DNA of 64,000 bases from CAVYWD01 sp963772225. GTDB taxonomy: Bacteria; Myxococcota; Myxococcia; Myxococcales; UBA5297. This document shows positions 42,526 through 51,006 of this stretch, piece by piece. The stretch covers positions 62,001 to 126,000 of the forward strand of contig CAVYWD010000010.1 in the NCBI GenBank assembly GCA_963772225.1, given 5' to 3'. The notes under the pieces were generated by a model that saw nothing but the letters and a program-made list of their open reading frames with translations, was not told the DNA's origin and searched no databases. The translations under genes and the position numbers were made by a program. Every line of letters starts with the position of its first letter. Position 1 is the stretch's first letter.

Positions 42526-43713
42526 ATGGGCTCGATTTCGAAATCCCGAGTCTTCGACGCGGTGATCGTCGGAGCGGGCCCCGCGGGCTCGCGCCTGGGG
42601 GAGCTCCTCGCGCGCCGCGGCAGGAGCGTGGCCATCCTCGAGCGGCAGCGCCACCCGCGAAACAAGGTCTGCGGCGGCGGCCTGTCGCGAAAGTCCATCG
42701 ATCTGCTCGGGGTCGACCTGAGCTCCGTGACGCGCCAGGAGATTCGAGGCGCGATTCTCACGTATGGCAATCGCGAGGGAATCATCAAGGACCCGGAATT
42801 CTCGGCTCATACGGTGGTGCGCAGCGAATTCGATGCTTTCCTGGCCGCGCGCGCCCGCGCCGCCGGCGCGGAGGTCTTCGAAGAGACCGCCTTCCAGGAC
42901 GCGCAGGAGGCCTCCGATTTCGTGGAGGTCCGGACCAGCCGAGGGGAGCTTCGGGGAAGGCTCCTCTTCGGCGCCGACGGCGCGTCGAGCCGGGTCCGAA
43001 GCCAGCTCTTCGGGAAGGACCGGGTCCGGATGGCGCCGGCGCTGGAGGCAATCGTCCGCGTCGGCGAGGGGGAGATCGCCCGCCTGCAGAATCGGGCGGT
43101 GTTCGATTTCGGGGTCATGCCCGGAGGTTACGGGTCGATCTTTCCGAAGCGAGACCATTTGAATGTCGGGGTCTATTCGCCGAGCGCGCCGAGGAGCGGC
43201 GCCTTCCTGCGTCAGCGCCTCGAGGACTTCATGGGCCGCTACGAGATTCTGCGCGAGCCGTCTCAGGTCCGGTTCGAGGGCTCTCCCATTCCGCTGCAGA
43301 ACCGGAGCGGCGAATTCCAGCGCGGCCGGACGTGGCTCCTGGGGGATGCTGCGGGGCTCGCGGAGGCGCTGTTCGGCGAGGGCATCTACTTTGCGCTCAA
43401 GAGCGCGGCGCTCGCGGCCCAGGCGGTGGAGGAGGATGGGCTCCTCGCGAGCTCTCGACGCTATTCGGCGCTTTTGCGAAGCGAGCTGCTCCCGGAGCTT
43501 CGGGCGGCGCGGTGGATGGCGCGACTCGTCTATCGCCTGCCGCGCTTCACGTTCACGCACCTGGTGCTCCAGGGGCGCATCAACGGCGATTTTGCGGCGC
43601 TCATTGGCGGCACCCTGGGGTATCGGCGGTGCCTCGCGCAAACGCTCTGGAGGTTTCCGCGGTGGGCCAGGAAGAGCGAGCGGCCGGAAGGCGCGCGCGC
43701 GCCGGCGCTCTAG
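42526..43713 (+). CDS. Geranylgeranyl-reductase-family flavoprotein
   Basis: 395 residues from ATG 42526; a GTG at 42511 that overlaps the ATPase stop is in frame. FAD-binding Rossmann motif VIVGAGPAGSRLGELLARRG, then NKVCGGGLSRKS with the family CGG, and WLLGDAAGLAEALFGEGIYFAL (the GD...G motif). The family reduces prenyl chains (chlorophyll, archaeal lipids, menaquinone) or acts on related polyenes. It is only 11 bp after the ATPase gene, perhaps cotranscribed, without an obvious functional link. The C-terminus is basic. Confidence 0.85.
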   Translation: MGSISKSRVFDAVIVGAGPAGSRLGELLARRGRSVAILERQRHPRNKVCGGGLSRKSIDLLGVDLSSVTRQEIRGAILTYGNREGIIKDPEFSAHTVVRSEFDAFLAARARAAGAEVFEETAFQDAQEASDFVEVRTSRGELRGRLLFGADGASSRVRSQLFGKDRVRMAPALEAIVRVGEGEIARLQNRAVFDFGVMPGGYGSIFPKRDHLNVGVYSPSAPRSGAFLRQRLEDFMGRYEILREPSQVRFEGSPIPLQNRSGEFQRGRTWLLGDAAGLAEALFGEGIYFALKSAALAAQAVEEDGLLASSRRYSALLRSELLPELRAARWMARLVYRLPRFTFTHLVLQGRINGDFAALIGGTLGYRRCLAQTLWRFPRWARKSERPEGARAPAL

Positions 43714-43720
43714 AGGCCTC

Positions 43721-43939
43721 GAGGGCGCGAACGCGATGCACTTGAGTCAAGTTTCCACCGAGTCGGGTTCCCGCAGAACCATCGACCATCGACTATCGAA
43801 GCGAGGCTGCGCCGTACCCTCTCCAAGCTGCCTGGTCGGTCTGAGGCGCAGGCTCGCTGATCCCTTCGGCGCGAACGCTGGGTCTGGAGCTTTGGAGCCT
43901 AAGGCAACCCTCTTTGGGTTCCGGCTCGGCCGGGCTAGG
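43721..43939. repeat. Composite of dispersed repeats D, B and C between two genes
   Basis: Three modules in a row: repeat D (43721-43749, GAGGGCGCGAACGCGATGCA, copy at 58162-58190), an inverted copy of repeat B (43779-43858, partner 14136-14210) and repeat C (43894-43939). No gene is present in the gap between the flavoprotein and the kinase end. Confidence 0.7.
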
Positions 43940-43942
43940 CGA

Positions 43943-45715
43943 TCACGGGCGATTTGGCGGCGGCTCCTCGTCGTAAGGGTCCGCCTTGTAGCCATCGGGG
44001 GCAGGGGTCGGCTGGGCGGGGACTTTCGTCAGCACCTGGTGCAAAGGCAACGTCCCGGCGAGCGCCTGCGCGCTCACCGCGGCGGTCTGGTAGCCGTCGA
44101 GCGAGAACTCGAGGTCGATGCCGACCGGGTCTTTGCCTTCGCGCGGCGCAATGAGCGTGAAAGGCGTCCTCCCTATCGGGCTTCCATTCAATGAAAGCGC
44201 AGCGCCCGAAGGCTCGGAGGTGATTTCAAAGACGACGTCCACGGGGACGGGCGTAGCCGCGGCGATCGCCCGGGTTGCGGGCGAAGGCGCAGGCGGCGGG
44301 GTCGGCAAAAGGGCAGCCTTCGGCGCCGGCAGCGGGGCCGGCACACGGGCAGCCTTCGGCGCCGGCGGCTCGGGCGCGGAGGCGAGCTGCGGCGCCGCCG
44401 CCTCGCGCGCGGGCGCGGGGCGAAGCTCTGCGACAGGCAGGCTGGCGACTCGCTCCGGACGAGGCGCGGGCGCGGGTTCCATGGCGGGCTTCGGCGAGCC
44501 GAGCTCGCGGACCGCGCCGGCGCACACCAGAAGGGCGCCGGCGATGGCCGCCAACCCGAGCCCCGCGCCGAACCCGGCCATCCACCGCCGGTCGCGCGGC
44601 GCGGCGAGCGGCAGCTCGACCGAGATGGAGATGGACAGGTCGTCCCCTGCGTCCTCGTGAGCGGGCGCCTCCGAGCGCCAGTGGGCGGCGGCGCAAGGCT
44701 CGCTTGCCGCGCGCGCAGGGCTGAGCGCGGTGTTCGCGCTCGGGTGGAGCACCCCGGTCACATTCGGCTCGCCGCGATTCTCGGCGGCGTCGCGCATGCC
44801 CTCCAACAGCTCATCCATGCTCTGAAACCGCGCGCCCGGCTCCTTCTCCAGGCATCGCATGACGAGGCCGTTCACCTGCGCGGGCACCGGCGCCAGCGCG
44901 CGAAGCTCGGGCGGCTTCTCTCGGAGATGTCGCACGAGGATGTCGGCGAGGTCCTCGCCCACGAACGGCGTCCGCCCAGCGATGGCCTGGTAGAGGACGA
45001 TTCCCAGCGAATAGATGTCGCTGCGCGCGTCGGCCTTGTTGCGCACCTGCTCGGGCGCCATGTACAGCGGCGACCCGAGCACCCGGGACGCCTGGGTGAT
45101 GGCGGTGGCCCCCGGGGTGTCGGCGAAGGCGAGGCCCACGTTCTTCACCAGGCCGAAGTCGAGCACCTTCACCGCCTCTCCGTCGGGCAGCACCATGATG
45201 TTGGCCGGCTTGAGGTCGCGGTGGACCAGCCCGAGTTGGTGGGCCTGCCGCAGCGAGCGGGCCACCTGCGCCCCGAGCGAGAACGCCCGGGGCCAGGGCA
45301 GCGGCCCCGTTCGCTTCAGCAGCCGATGGAGCGTCTCGCCCTCGACGAGCTCCATGGCGATGAAATAGGTGCCGTCCTCCGAGCGCCCGTAGTCGTGCAC
45401 GGTGACGATATTCGGGTGCTTGACCTTGGCGGTCATCGCCGCCTCGAGAAGAAACCGTTTCTCGAATTCGGGATCGAGCGAGGTGTCGAACAGCGGGTGA
45501 AGCACCTTGAGCGCGACCGGCCGGTCCAGCGGCCGCTGGATGGCCCGGTAGACGCGCGCCATGCCGCCGGCGCCGATCGGGGCGACGATTTCGAAGCGCC
45601 CGCCCAGGACCTTGCCGATGAGCGGGTCTCTCTGCGGCTCGGACAAAGGGCCTTCGCCGCCCTGGCGGAGGTTCGATGCCGCGCTCTCCAATGCGGGTTG
45701 GCCGCCGCCGCTCAT
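43943..45715 (-). CDS. Membrane-bound Ser/Thr protein kinase with PEGA domain
   Basis: 590 residues. Kinase domain (about 35-305) with the full set: GAGGMARVYRA, VALKVL, HRDLKPANIM, DFGLVKN, SPLYMAPEQ and SDIYSLGIVLYQ. A disordered part and one membrane helix follow (about 385-405: GFGAGLGLAAIAGALLVCAG), then a Pro/Ala-rich spacer and a PEGA domain (about 495-570: FEITSEPSGAALSLNGSPIG, then TPFTL) likely outside the membrane and possibly sugar-binding. A typical myxobacterial one-component Pkn kinase. The ATG has no strong ribosome-binding site. Stands alone, convergent with the flavoprotein gene. Confidence 0.93.
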   Translation of the reverse strand: MSGGGQPALESAASNLRQGGEGPLSEPQRDPLIGKVLGGRFEIVAPIGAGGMARVYRAIQRPLDRPVALKVLHPLFDTSLDPEFEKRFLLEAAMTAKVKHPNIVTVHDYGRSEDGTYFIAMELVEGETLHRLLKRTGPLPWPRAFSLGAQVARSLRQAHQLGLVHRDLKPANIMVLPDGEAVKVLDFGLVKNVGLAFADTPGATAITQASRVLGSPLYMAPEQVRNKADARSDIYSLGIVLYQAIAGRTPFVGEDLADILVRHLREKPPELRALAPVPAQVNGLVMRCLEKEPGARFQSMDELLEGMRDAAENRGEPNVTGVLHPSANTALSPARAASEPCAAAHWRSEAPAHEDAGDDLSISISVELPLAAPRDRRWMAGFGAGLGLAAIAGALLVCAGAVRELGSPKPAMEPAPAPRPERVASLPVAELRPAPAREAAAPQLASAPEPPAPKAARVPAPLPAPKAALLPTPPPAPSPATRAIAAATPVPVDVVFEITSEPSGAALSLNGSPIGRTPFTLIAPREGKDPVGIDLEFSLDGYQTAAVSAQALAGTLPLHQVLTKVPAQPTPAPDGYKADPYDEEPPPNRP

Positions 45716-45942
45716 GCACCGTCTCGAGGCGACCCGATTTCGCGAGGGCGCTCGTAGGCCCTCGCCACCCGGCGCCTGGCGATGACGATGACCGGCGCGC
45801 CTGCCGAATGTGAAGGTCGGACTCCCAAGAAATCAGCAGGGCCGCGGTGCGACCGTGAATCACCGCACAACGGCGCGGCCGGGCGGGGGAGCGAGCGCGA
45901 GAGATCGCCTTTCGCTTTCGCCGCGCGCTACAGTGCGCGGCC

Positions 45943-47097
45943 ATGAACGCTTTCGAATATGCAAATCCCACTCGCATCGTCCTGGGCCAAGGGGTCATCG
46001 GGCGCCTGGCCGATCTCATCCCTTTGCGCGCGAAGGTCCTCGTCACCCGCGGCGGTGGCTCCATCCAGCGCAACGGCGTGCGCGACCAGGTCCTCGCCGC
46101 CCTCGGCGGCCGCGAGGTGCAAGAGTTCGAGGGCATCGAGCCCAACCCCGACTACGCCACGCTGATGCGCGCGGTGGAGGGGGTGCGGCGCTCGGGCGTC
46201 GACTTCCTGCTCGCGGTCGGCGGCGGCTCGGTCCTCGACGGGACCAAGTTCATCGCCGCCGCGGCGCGGTGGCAGAACGGCGACCCGTGGGCCATCCTCG
46301 AAGGCGGCGGCCGCGGGGCCGCCCGCGCGGTCGTCGACGCGGTGCCGCTCGGCTGCGTGCTCACGCTGCCGGCGACCGGCTCGGAAGCGAACGCCGGGGC
46401 GGTCGTCTCGCGTCGGGAGCTGGGCGAGAAGCGCGCCTTCTTCTCCCCGGCGATCTTTCCGGCCTTCGCGCTGCTCGACCCGACCACCACCTTCTCCCTC
46501 CCGCGCGCGCAGGTCATGAACGGCATCGTCGACGCCTATGTCCACGTCGTGGAGCAATACGCTGTGGCGGGCTCCGACGCGCCCCTCCAGGCGCGCCAGG
46601 CCGAGGCGATTCTCGCGACGCTCGTGGAGCAGGCGCCGGCCATCCTGGCCGACCCGCCGTCCGCCGACGCAAGGGCCACCTTCATGTGGTGCTGCACGCA
46701 GGCCCTCAACGGCCTCATCGGCTGCGGGGTGCCGCAGGACTGGGCGACGCACATGATCGGCCACGAGCTGACCGCGCTCCACGGCCTCGACCACGCCGTC
46801 ACCCTCGCCATCGTGCTGCCGGGCGCGCTGCGCGAGCGGCTCGGCGCCAAGCGCGCGCGGCTCGAGCAGTACGGCAAGCGGATCTTCGGGGTCGCCTCCG
46901 CGGAGGAGGCCATCGCGCGCACCGAGGGCTTCTTCCGCGAACTCGGCATGAAGACCCGCCTGAGCGAGCTCGGGCTCGACGCGGCGGCCACCGCGGCTCA
47001 CGTGCGGCGCCGGCTCGAGGCCCAGCGCGCCCGCCTGGGCGAAGGCCGCGACGTCGATGGCGCCGCCGCCGAGCGGATCCTGCTCTCGCGGGCGTGA
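45943..47097 (+). CDS. yqhD: Iron-containing (YqhD-like) alcohol dehydrogenase
   Basis: 384 residues of normal length. Group III dehydrogenase fold: NADP(H)-binding LLAVGGGSVLDGTKFIAAA and the metal motifs DAYVHVVEQY, HMIGHELTALHG and the final GLDHA His. YqhD-type enzymes reduce aldehydes (including reactive short-chain and lipid-peroxidation aldehydes) with NADPH. Conserved Asp and three His of the metal site are present. It lies upstream of a hotdog thioesterase with 29 bp between, possibly one transcript. Confidence 0.92.
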   Translation: MNAFEYANPTRIVLGQGVIGRLADLIPLRAKVLVTRGGGSIQRNGVRDQVLAALGGREVQEFEGIEPNPDYATLMRAVEGVRRSGVDFLLAVGGGSVLDGTKFIAAAARWQNGDPWAILEGGGRGAARAVVDAVPLGCVLTLPATGSEANAGAVVSRRELGEKRAFFSPAIFPAFALLDPTTTFSLPRAQVMNGIVDAYVHVVEQYAVAGSDAPLQARQAEAILATLVEQAPAILADPPSADARATFMWCCTQALNGLIGCGVPQDWATHMIGHELTALHGLDHAVTLAIVLPGALRERLGAKRARLEQYGKRIFGVASAEEAIARTEGFFRELGMKTRLSELGLDAAATAAHVRRRLEAQRARLGEGRDVDGAAAERILLSRA

Positions 47098-47126
47098 ACC
47101 CATCCATCCATTCATTCTGAGGTTGC

Positions 47127-47585
47127 ATGAGCTCAAAATCGATCCAGGAGACCTACCCGGACGAGCTGTGTCATTGCTACGGCTGCGGCCGATGGAATGA
47201 GCACGGGCATCAGCTCAAGAGCTACTGGGACGGGAAGGAAGCGGTGGCGCGGTTTACGCCGCAGCCCCATCACATCGCCATCCCCGGATTCGTCTACGGC
47301 GGGCTCATCGCCTCGCTCATCGACTGCCATGCCATGGCCACCGCGGCGGCGGCCGTCTCCCAGGGCGCCTCGGTCTCCCAGCGGTTCGTCACTGGGTTGC
47401 TCAAGGTCGATTACCGCAGGCCCACGCCGCTCGGGGTCGAGCTCGAGCTGCGGGCTCGGCCCAGGGAGATCCACGAGAAGAAAGTCCTGGTGGACGTGCG
47501 CCTGCTCGCCAACGGCGAGGAGTGCGCCCGCGGCCAGGTCATCGCGGTTCGCATGCCGGAGACGATGAAGCCCGCCGGGGTCTAA
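47127..47585 (+). CDS. Hotdog-fold (PaaI-type) thioesterase
   Basis: 152 residues, GAGG upstream of the ATG. PaaI/HGG-type hotdog domain with HIAIPGFVYGGLIASLIDC (the HGG-like GG turn is YGG here), SQRFVTGLLKVDYRRPTPLG. The N-terminal CHCYGCGRWNEHGHQLK resembles the Cys/His-rich start of 4HBT-type proteins. Hydrolyses acyl-CoA in known members. The catalytic residue is not certain because the usual His of HGG is Tyr. Confidence 0.8.
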   Translation: MSSKSIQETYPDELCHCYGCGRWNEHGHQLKSYWDGKEAVARFTPQPHHIAIPGFVYGGLIASLIDCHAMATAAAAVSQGASVSQRFVTGLLKVDYRRPTPLGVELELRARPREIHEKKVLVDVRLLANGEECARGQVIAVRMPETMKPAGV

Positions 47586-47606
47586 AGGCCCCGGCTACGC
47601 GTACAA

Positions 47607-47624
47607 AGCCGGCTAAAGCCGGCT
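47607..47624 (+). terminator. Possible hairpin after the thioesterase gene
   Basis: AGCCGGC, TAAA loop, GCCGGCT: a 7-bp stem starting 22 nt after the stop. No T-run follows. Confidence 0.35.
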
Positions 47625-47960
47625 GGGTCGGGGAAGCTTGGTCGCCCTCGGTGCGCCTCCGCGCGGACGACGCCCGAGCGAGCTCTCCGTTCGACCGCCG
47701 CGGGCTCGCCCCCCGAGGCTTTGCGACGGCCGGCGGCGGATTCGCGCGGTCGCTCGGGCGACGCCATGAGCCTCCGGGAGCGAAGGCGAAGAGGCCGAAG
47801 AAGAGTTGCCCTCGATGACCTCGCCTGGACCCCGCGCGGGGAGGCGCCCATGGCCCCATCGGGACGGACGTCGCGGCGGGCGCGCGCCCCGTGCCGTCAT
47901 TAACGTGACGGGCGGCCGTCCCCTCGTGTCCAAGACGTCCGACGCTTTCGTGCTCTCTCG
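47625..47960. other. Intergenic region, no gene seen
   Basis: About 335 bp before glgP. Both strands carry open frames of Arg/Ala/Pro-rich composition only. No repeat of the families seen elsewhere is present. It should contain the glgP promoter. Confidence 0.4.
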
Positions 47961-50459
47961 ATGCACCCGAGCCGCTATCTGCCCCGGCCTTTGCCGGAAG
48001 CGCTCAAGGGGCTCGCTGCCCTCGCGCTGGACCTCCGCTGGTCGTCGAGCGGCGGCGCCGAGGAGCTCTGGGCCGAGCTCGACCCGGCTCTGTGGCTCGC
48101 GCTCGGCAATCCGTGGCTCATTCTGGAAACGGTCTCTCAAAAGAGGCTCGAGCAGCTGGCGAGGGAGGCATCCTTCGTCGAAAAGCTGCGCCGCCACCTC
48201 GCCGACCGCGAAGCCTGGCGGCAGCGGCCGACCTGGTGCTCCCAGGTTCCGGGCGCGGCGGAGGCGGCAGTCGCTTTCTTCAGCATGGAATACGGGCTGA
48301 GCGAGGCGCTCCCCATCTACTCCGGCGGCCTGGGCATCCTCGCCGGCGACTACCTCAAGGCCTCGAGCGACTTGGGCCTGCGCGCGGTGGGCGTCGGCCT
48401 GCTCTATCAGCGGGGATACTTTCGGCAGTCGCTCGATCGCCTGGGGAATCAGCTCGCGTTCTTTCCCGTGAATGATCCCACCATGCTCCCGGTGCTCCCG
48501 CTGCGCGACGCTCGAGGGGAGTGGATGCACACCTCGGTCGAGCTGCCGGGGCGCACGCTGAAGTTGCGCGGGTGGACGGCGCAGGTCGGCCGAGTCGCGC
48601 TGTACCTGCTCGACGCGAACGATCCGCTGAACTTCCCGGGCGACCGGGGCCTCACCGCCGAGCTCTATGGAGGCGGCAGCGAGACGCGCCTCCAGCAGGA
48701 GATCATTTTGGGCATCGGCGGCTTTCGCCTGCTCACGGCCCTGGGCCTCGATTGCGACGTCTGCCACCTGAACGAAGGGCACAGCGCATTCGCGGTCCTG
48801 GAGCGCGCCCGCGCGTTCATGCAGCGGACGGGCAAGCCCTTCCCCATCGCTCTGAGGTGCACGCGCGCCGGGAACCTCTTCACGACGCACACCGCAGTTG
48901 CCGCCGCCTTCGACCAATTTCCCGCGGGGCTCGTGGGGCAATACCTCGGCGAATACGGGGCGCAGCTCGGCCTTGCGGTGAAGGACCTCCTCGCGCTGGG
49001 CCGGGCGAATCCGGAGGACGAAGCCGAGCCCTTCAACATGGCCTTCCTGGCGATGCGCGGCTCCGGCCAGGCCAACGCCGTCAGCCGCCTGCACCAGAAG
49101 GTCAGCCGGCGCATCTTCCAGCCGCTCTTTCCGCGTTGGCCCGAGAGCGAGGTGCCGGTGGGGCACGTCACCAACGGCGTGCACGTGCCCTCGTGGGACA
49201 GCGCCGCCGCGGGCGCGCTCTGGGCGCGGGCCTGCGGCGAGGACCGCTGGTCGGGCGACCTGGCGACGCTGGAGAAGGATTTCCGGTGCCTTGGCGACGA
49301 GGAGCTGTGGCGATTGCGCCGCCAGGGGCGCCGGGCCCTCGTCGCCTTCGTCCAGACGCGGGTCGAGCGGGCGCGGCTCTCGCGGCAGGACCCGCACCTT
49401 CCCCTGCTGGATCCCGACGCCCTGACGCTCGGCTTCGCGCGGCGCTTCGCCGCTTACAAGCGGCCGAACCTGCTCTTGCGCGACCGGGAGCGGCTGACTC
49501 GTCTCCTCGTCAACGAGGAGCGGCCGGTGCAGCTCGTCATCGCCGGCAAAGCGCATCCGGAGGACGCCGTCGGAAAGAGCCTGGTGCGCGAGTGGGCCGA
49601 ATTCCTGCGCCGCAAGGAGATCGCCCCGCGCGCGGTCTTCGTCGAGGACTACGACCTGACGCTCGCCTCGGTGCTGGTCCAGGGGATCGACCTCTGGATC
49701 AACACGCCCCGCCGCCCGTGGGAGGCGTGCGGCACGAGCGGCATGAAGGTCCTGGTCAACGGCGGGCTCAACCTCTCGGAGCTCGACGGCTGGTGGGCCG
49801 AGGCCTATTCCCCGGAGGTCGGCTGGGCGCTCGGCGACGCGCTCGAGCACGGCGACGACCCGGCCTGGGACGCGGCCGAGGCCGAAGCGCTCTACGCCCT
49901 CCTCGAGCGCGAGGTGGTTCCCGATTTCTACGCGCGAGATGCGAAAGGGGTCCCCCAGCGCTGGGTCGCCAGAATGCGCGAGAGCATGGCCCTGCTGACT
50001 CCGCGCTTCTCGGCCAATCGAATGGTGCGGCAGTACGTCCTCCAGCATTACTTGCCGGCCGCGAAGCACCATCGAAAGCGGAGCGAATTCGGCGGCGCGC
50101 TCGGCGAGCAGCTCGAAACCTGGTCGGCCCTCCTCGACGAGCGGTGGCACGAGCTTCGATTCGGCGCGCTCCAGACCGCAAAGCTCGCTGACGCATGGGC
50201 CTTCGAGGTCGAGCTCCACTTAGGGAGCGTGGAGCCGGAGTCCATTCGCGTGGAGCTCTATGCCGACGCCATTGCCGACGGGCCGCCGGTGCGCCAGCCC
50301 ATGGAAGCCGTCCGGCGCCTGGCCCAAGGGAGCGGCGGATGGCTCTATCGCGCGCAAGTGGCCAAGGGGCGGCCGGCGAGCGATTACACGCCTCGGGTGA
50401 TTCCTGCGCACGCCGGCGCGCTCGCCCTCGAGCTTTCGCACATCCTTTGGCACCATTGA
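47961..50459 (+). CDS. glgP: Glycogen/alpha-glucan phosphorylase (GT35, DUF3417 N-domain)
   Basis: 832 residues. The N-terminal DUF3417 domain (about 1-120, LALDLRWSSSGGAEELWAEL) and the phosphorylase body with FFSMEYGLSEALPIYSGGLG, HLNEGHSAF, GFARRFAAYKRPNLL, and the PLP site EACGTSGMKVLVNGGLN. This is the short bacterial/archaeal form that releases glucose-1-phosphate from storage glucans. The last 90 residues form an extra beta-rich domain. A terminator-like repeat A copy follows (50509-50534). A broken copy of its codons about 393-515 is at 53138-53501. Confidence 0.94.
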   Translation: MHPSRYLPRPLPEALKGLAALALDLRWSSSGGAEELWAELDPALWLALGNPWLILETVSQKRLEQLAREASFVEKLRRHLADREAWRQRPTWCSQVPGAAEAAVAFFSMEYGLSEALPIYSGGLGILAGDYLKASSDLGLRAVGVGLLYQRGYFRQSLDRLGNQLAFFPVNDPTMLPVLPLRDARGEWMHTSVELPGRTLKLRGWTAQVGRVALYLLDANDPLNFPGDRGLTAELYGGGSETRLQQEIILGIGGFRLLTALGLDCDVCHLNEGHSAFAVLERARAFMQRTGKPFPIALRCTRAGNLFTTHTAVAAAFDQFPAGLVGQYLGEYGAQLGLAVKDLLALGRANPEDEAEPFNMAFLAMRGSGQANAVSRLHQKVSRRIFQPLFPRWPESEVPVGHVTNGVHVPSWDSAAAGALWARACGEDRWSGDLATLEKDFRCLGDEELWRLRRQGRRALVAFVQTRVERARLSRQDPHLPLLDPDALTLGFARRFAAYKRPNLLLRDRERLTRLLVNEERPVQLVIAGKAHPEDAVGKSLVREWAEFLRRKEIAPRAVFVEDYDLTLASVLVQGIDLWINTPRRPWEACGTSGMKVLVNGGLNLSELDGWWAEAYSPEVGWALGDALEHGDDPAWDAAEAEALYALLEREVVPDFYARDAKGVPQRWVARMRESMALLTPRFSANRMVRQYVLQHYLPAAKHHRKRSEFGGALGEQLETWSALLDERWHELRFGALQTAKLADAWAFEVELHLGSVEPESIRVELYADAIADGPPVRQPMEAVRRLAQGSGGWLYRAQVAKGRPASDYTPRVIPAHAGALALELSHILWHH

Positions 50460-50494
50460 CGCCCAAGAGGCGCCGTCGGCGATCGCGTCGCGTT

Positions 50495-50550
50495 TCCTCA
50501 CCCCCCAACCCCCTCCCCGCTCGCGGGGAGGGGGCGAAGGGGGAGAGGTC
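50495..50550 (-). repeat. Dispersed palindromic repeat A, copy 2
   Basis: Inverted copy of 14049-14098 with the stem CCCCCTCCCCGC / GCGGGGAGGGGG (50509-50534). It lies between the stop of glgP and the convergent receiver remnant, so it may terminate glgP. Confidence 0.75.
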
Positions 50551-50556
50551 GTTTCG

Positions 50557-50916
50557 CTACGGCGCAGCAATGCCGCCGCCTGCTTGCGCGCCCACAGCGG
50601 GCGCTTGGGTCAGGAGGCGCTCGAGAGCCTTCAGGTCGGGTGGCTTGGAGAGGTGCGCGTCGAAGCCGGCGTCGAGAGCCCGGCGCTGGTCCTCGGGCTG
50701 CGCGTAGCCGGTCAGCGCGACGAGGTACGCCGAAGCGGTCGCGGGCTCGCGCCGGAGCGCGCCAGCCACGGCATACCCGTCCATTCCACCGGGGAGCCCA
50801 ATGTCGCAAAGAACGACCTCCGGCCGGAACTCGCGCGCCTTCGCCAGTCCGGCATTGCCGCTGTAGGCGACTGCGACTCCGTGGCCTGAGAGCTCGCTTG
50901 CGCGGCTCCACCGCAC
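50557..50916 (-). pseudogene. Receiver-domain remnant of a hybrid sensor kinase
   Basis: 119 residues that start inside a receiver domain: SGHGVAVAYSGNAGL, the phosphoacceptor in VVLCDIGLPGG, LVALTGYAQPEDQRRALDAGF and HLSKPPDLKAL. The N-terminal acidic pair (VDDN) and everything before it, including any kinase, are missing; the upstream frame does not continue the family. One extra Gly (LPGGMDG) is also unusual. Probably the 3' end of a hybrid histidine kinase left after a deletion. Confidence 0.65.
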
Positions 50917-51006
50917 GATCCACCAGGACGGCGCGCTCGCTTTACGCGCGAGCTTTCTCGGCCGAATCGCTGCAGCGCGCTTCGACGGCTTCGGCGACCG
51001 TGGCCG

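Noticed and set aside
47613..50219. Antisense open frame of 868 codons over glgP
   Set aside because: GlgP motifs are complete on the plus strand; the antisense product has no recognisable fold.
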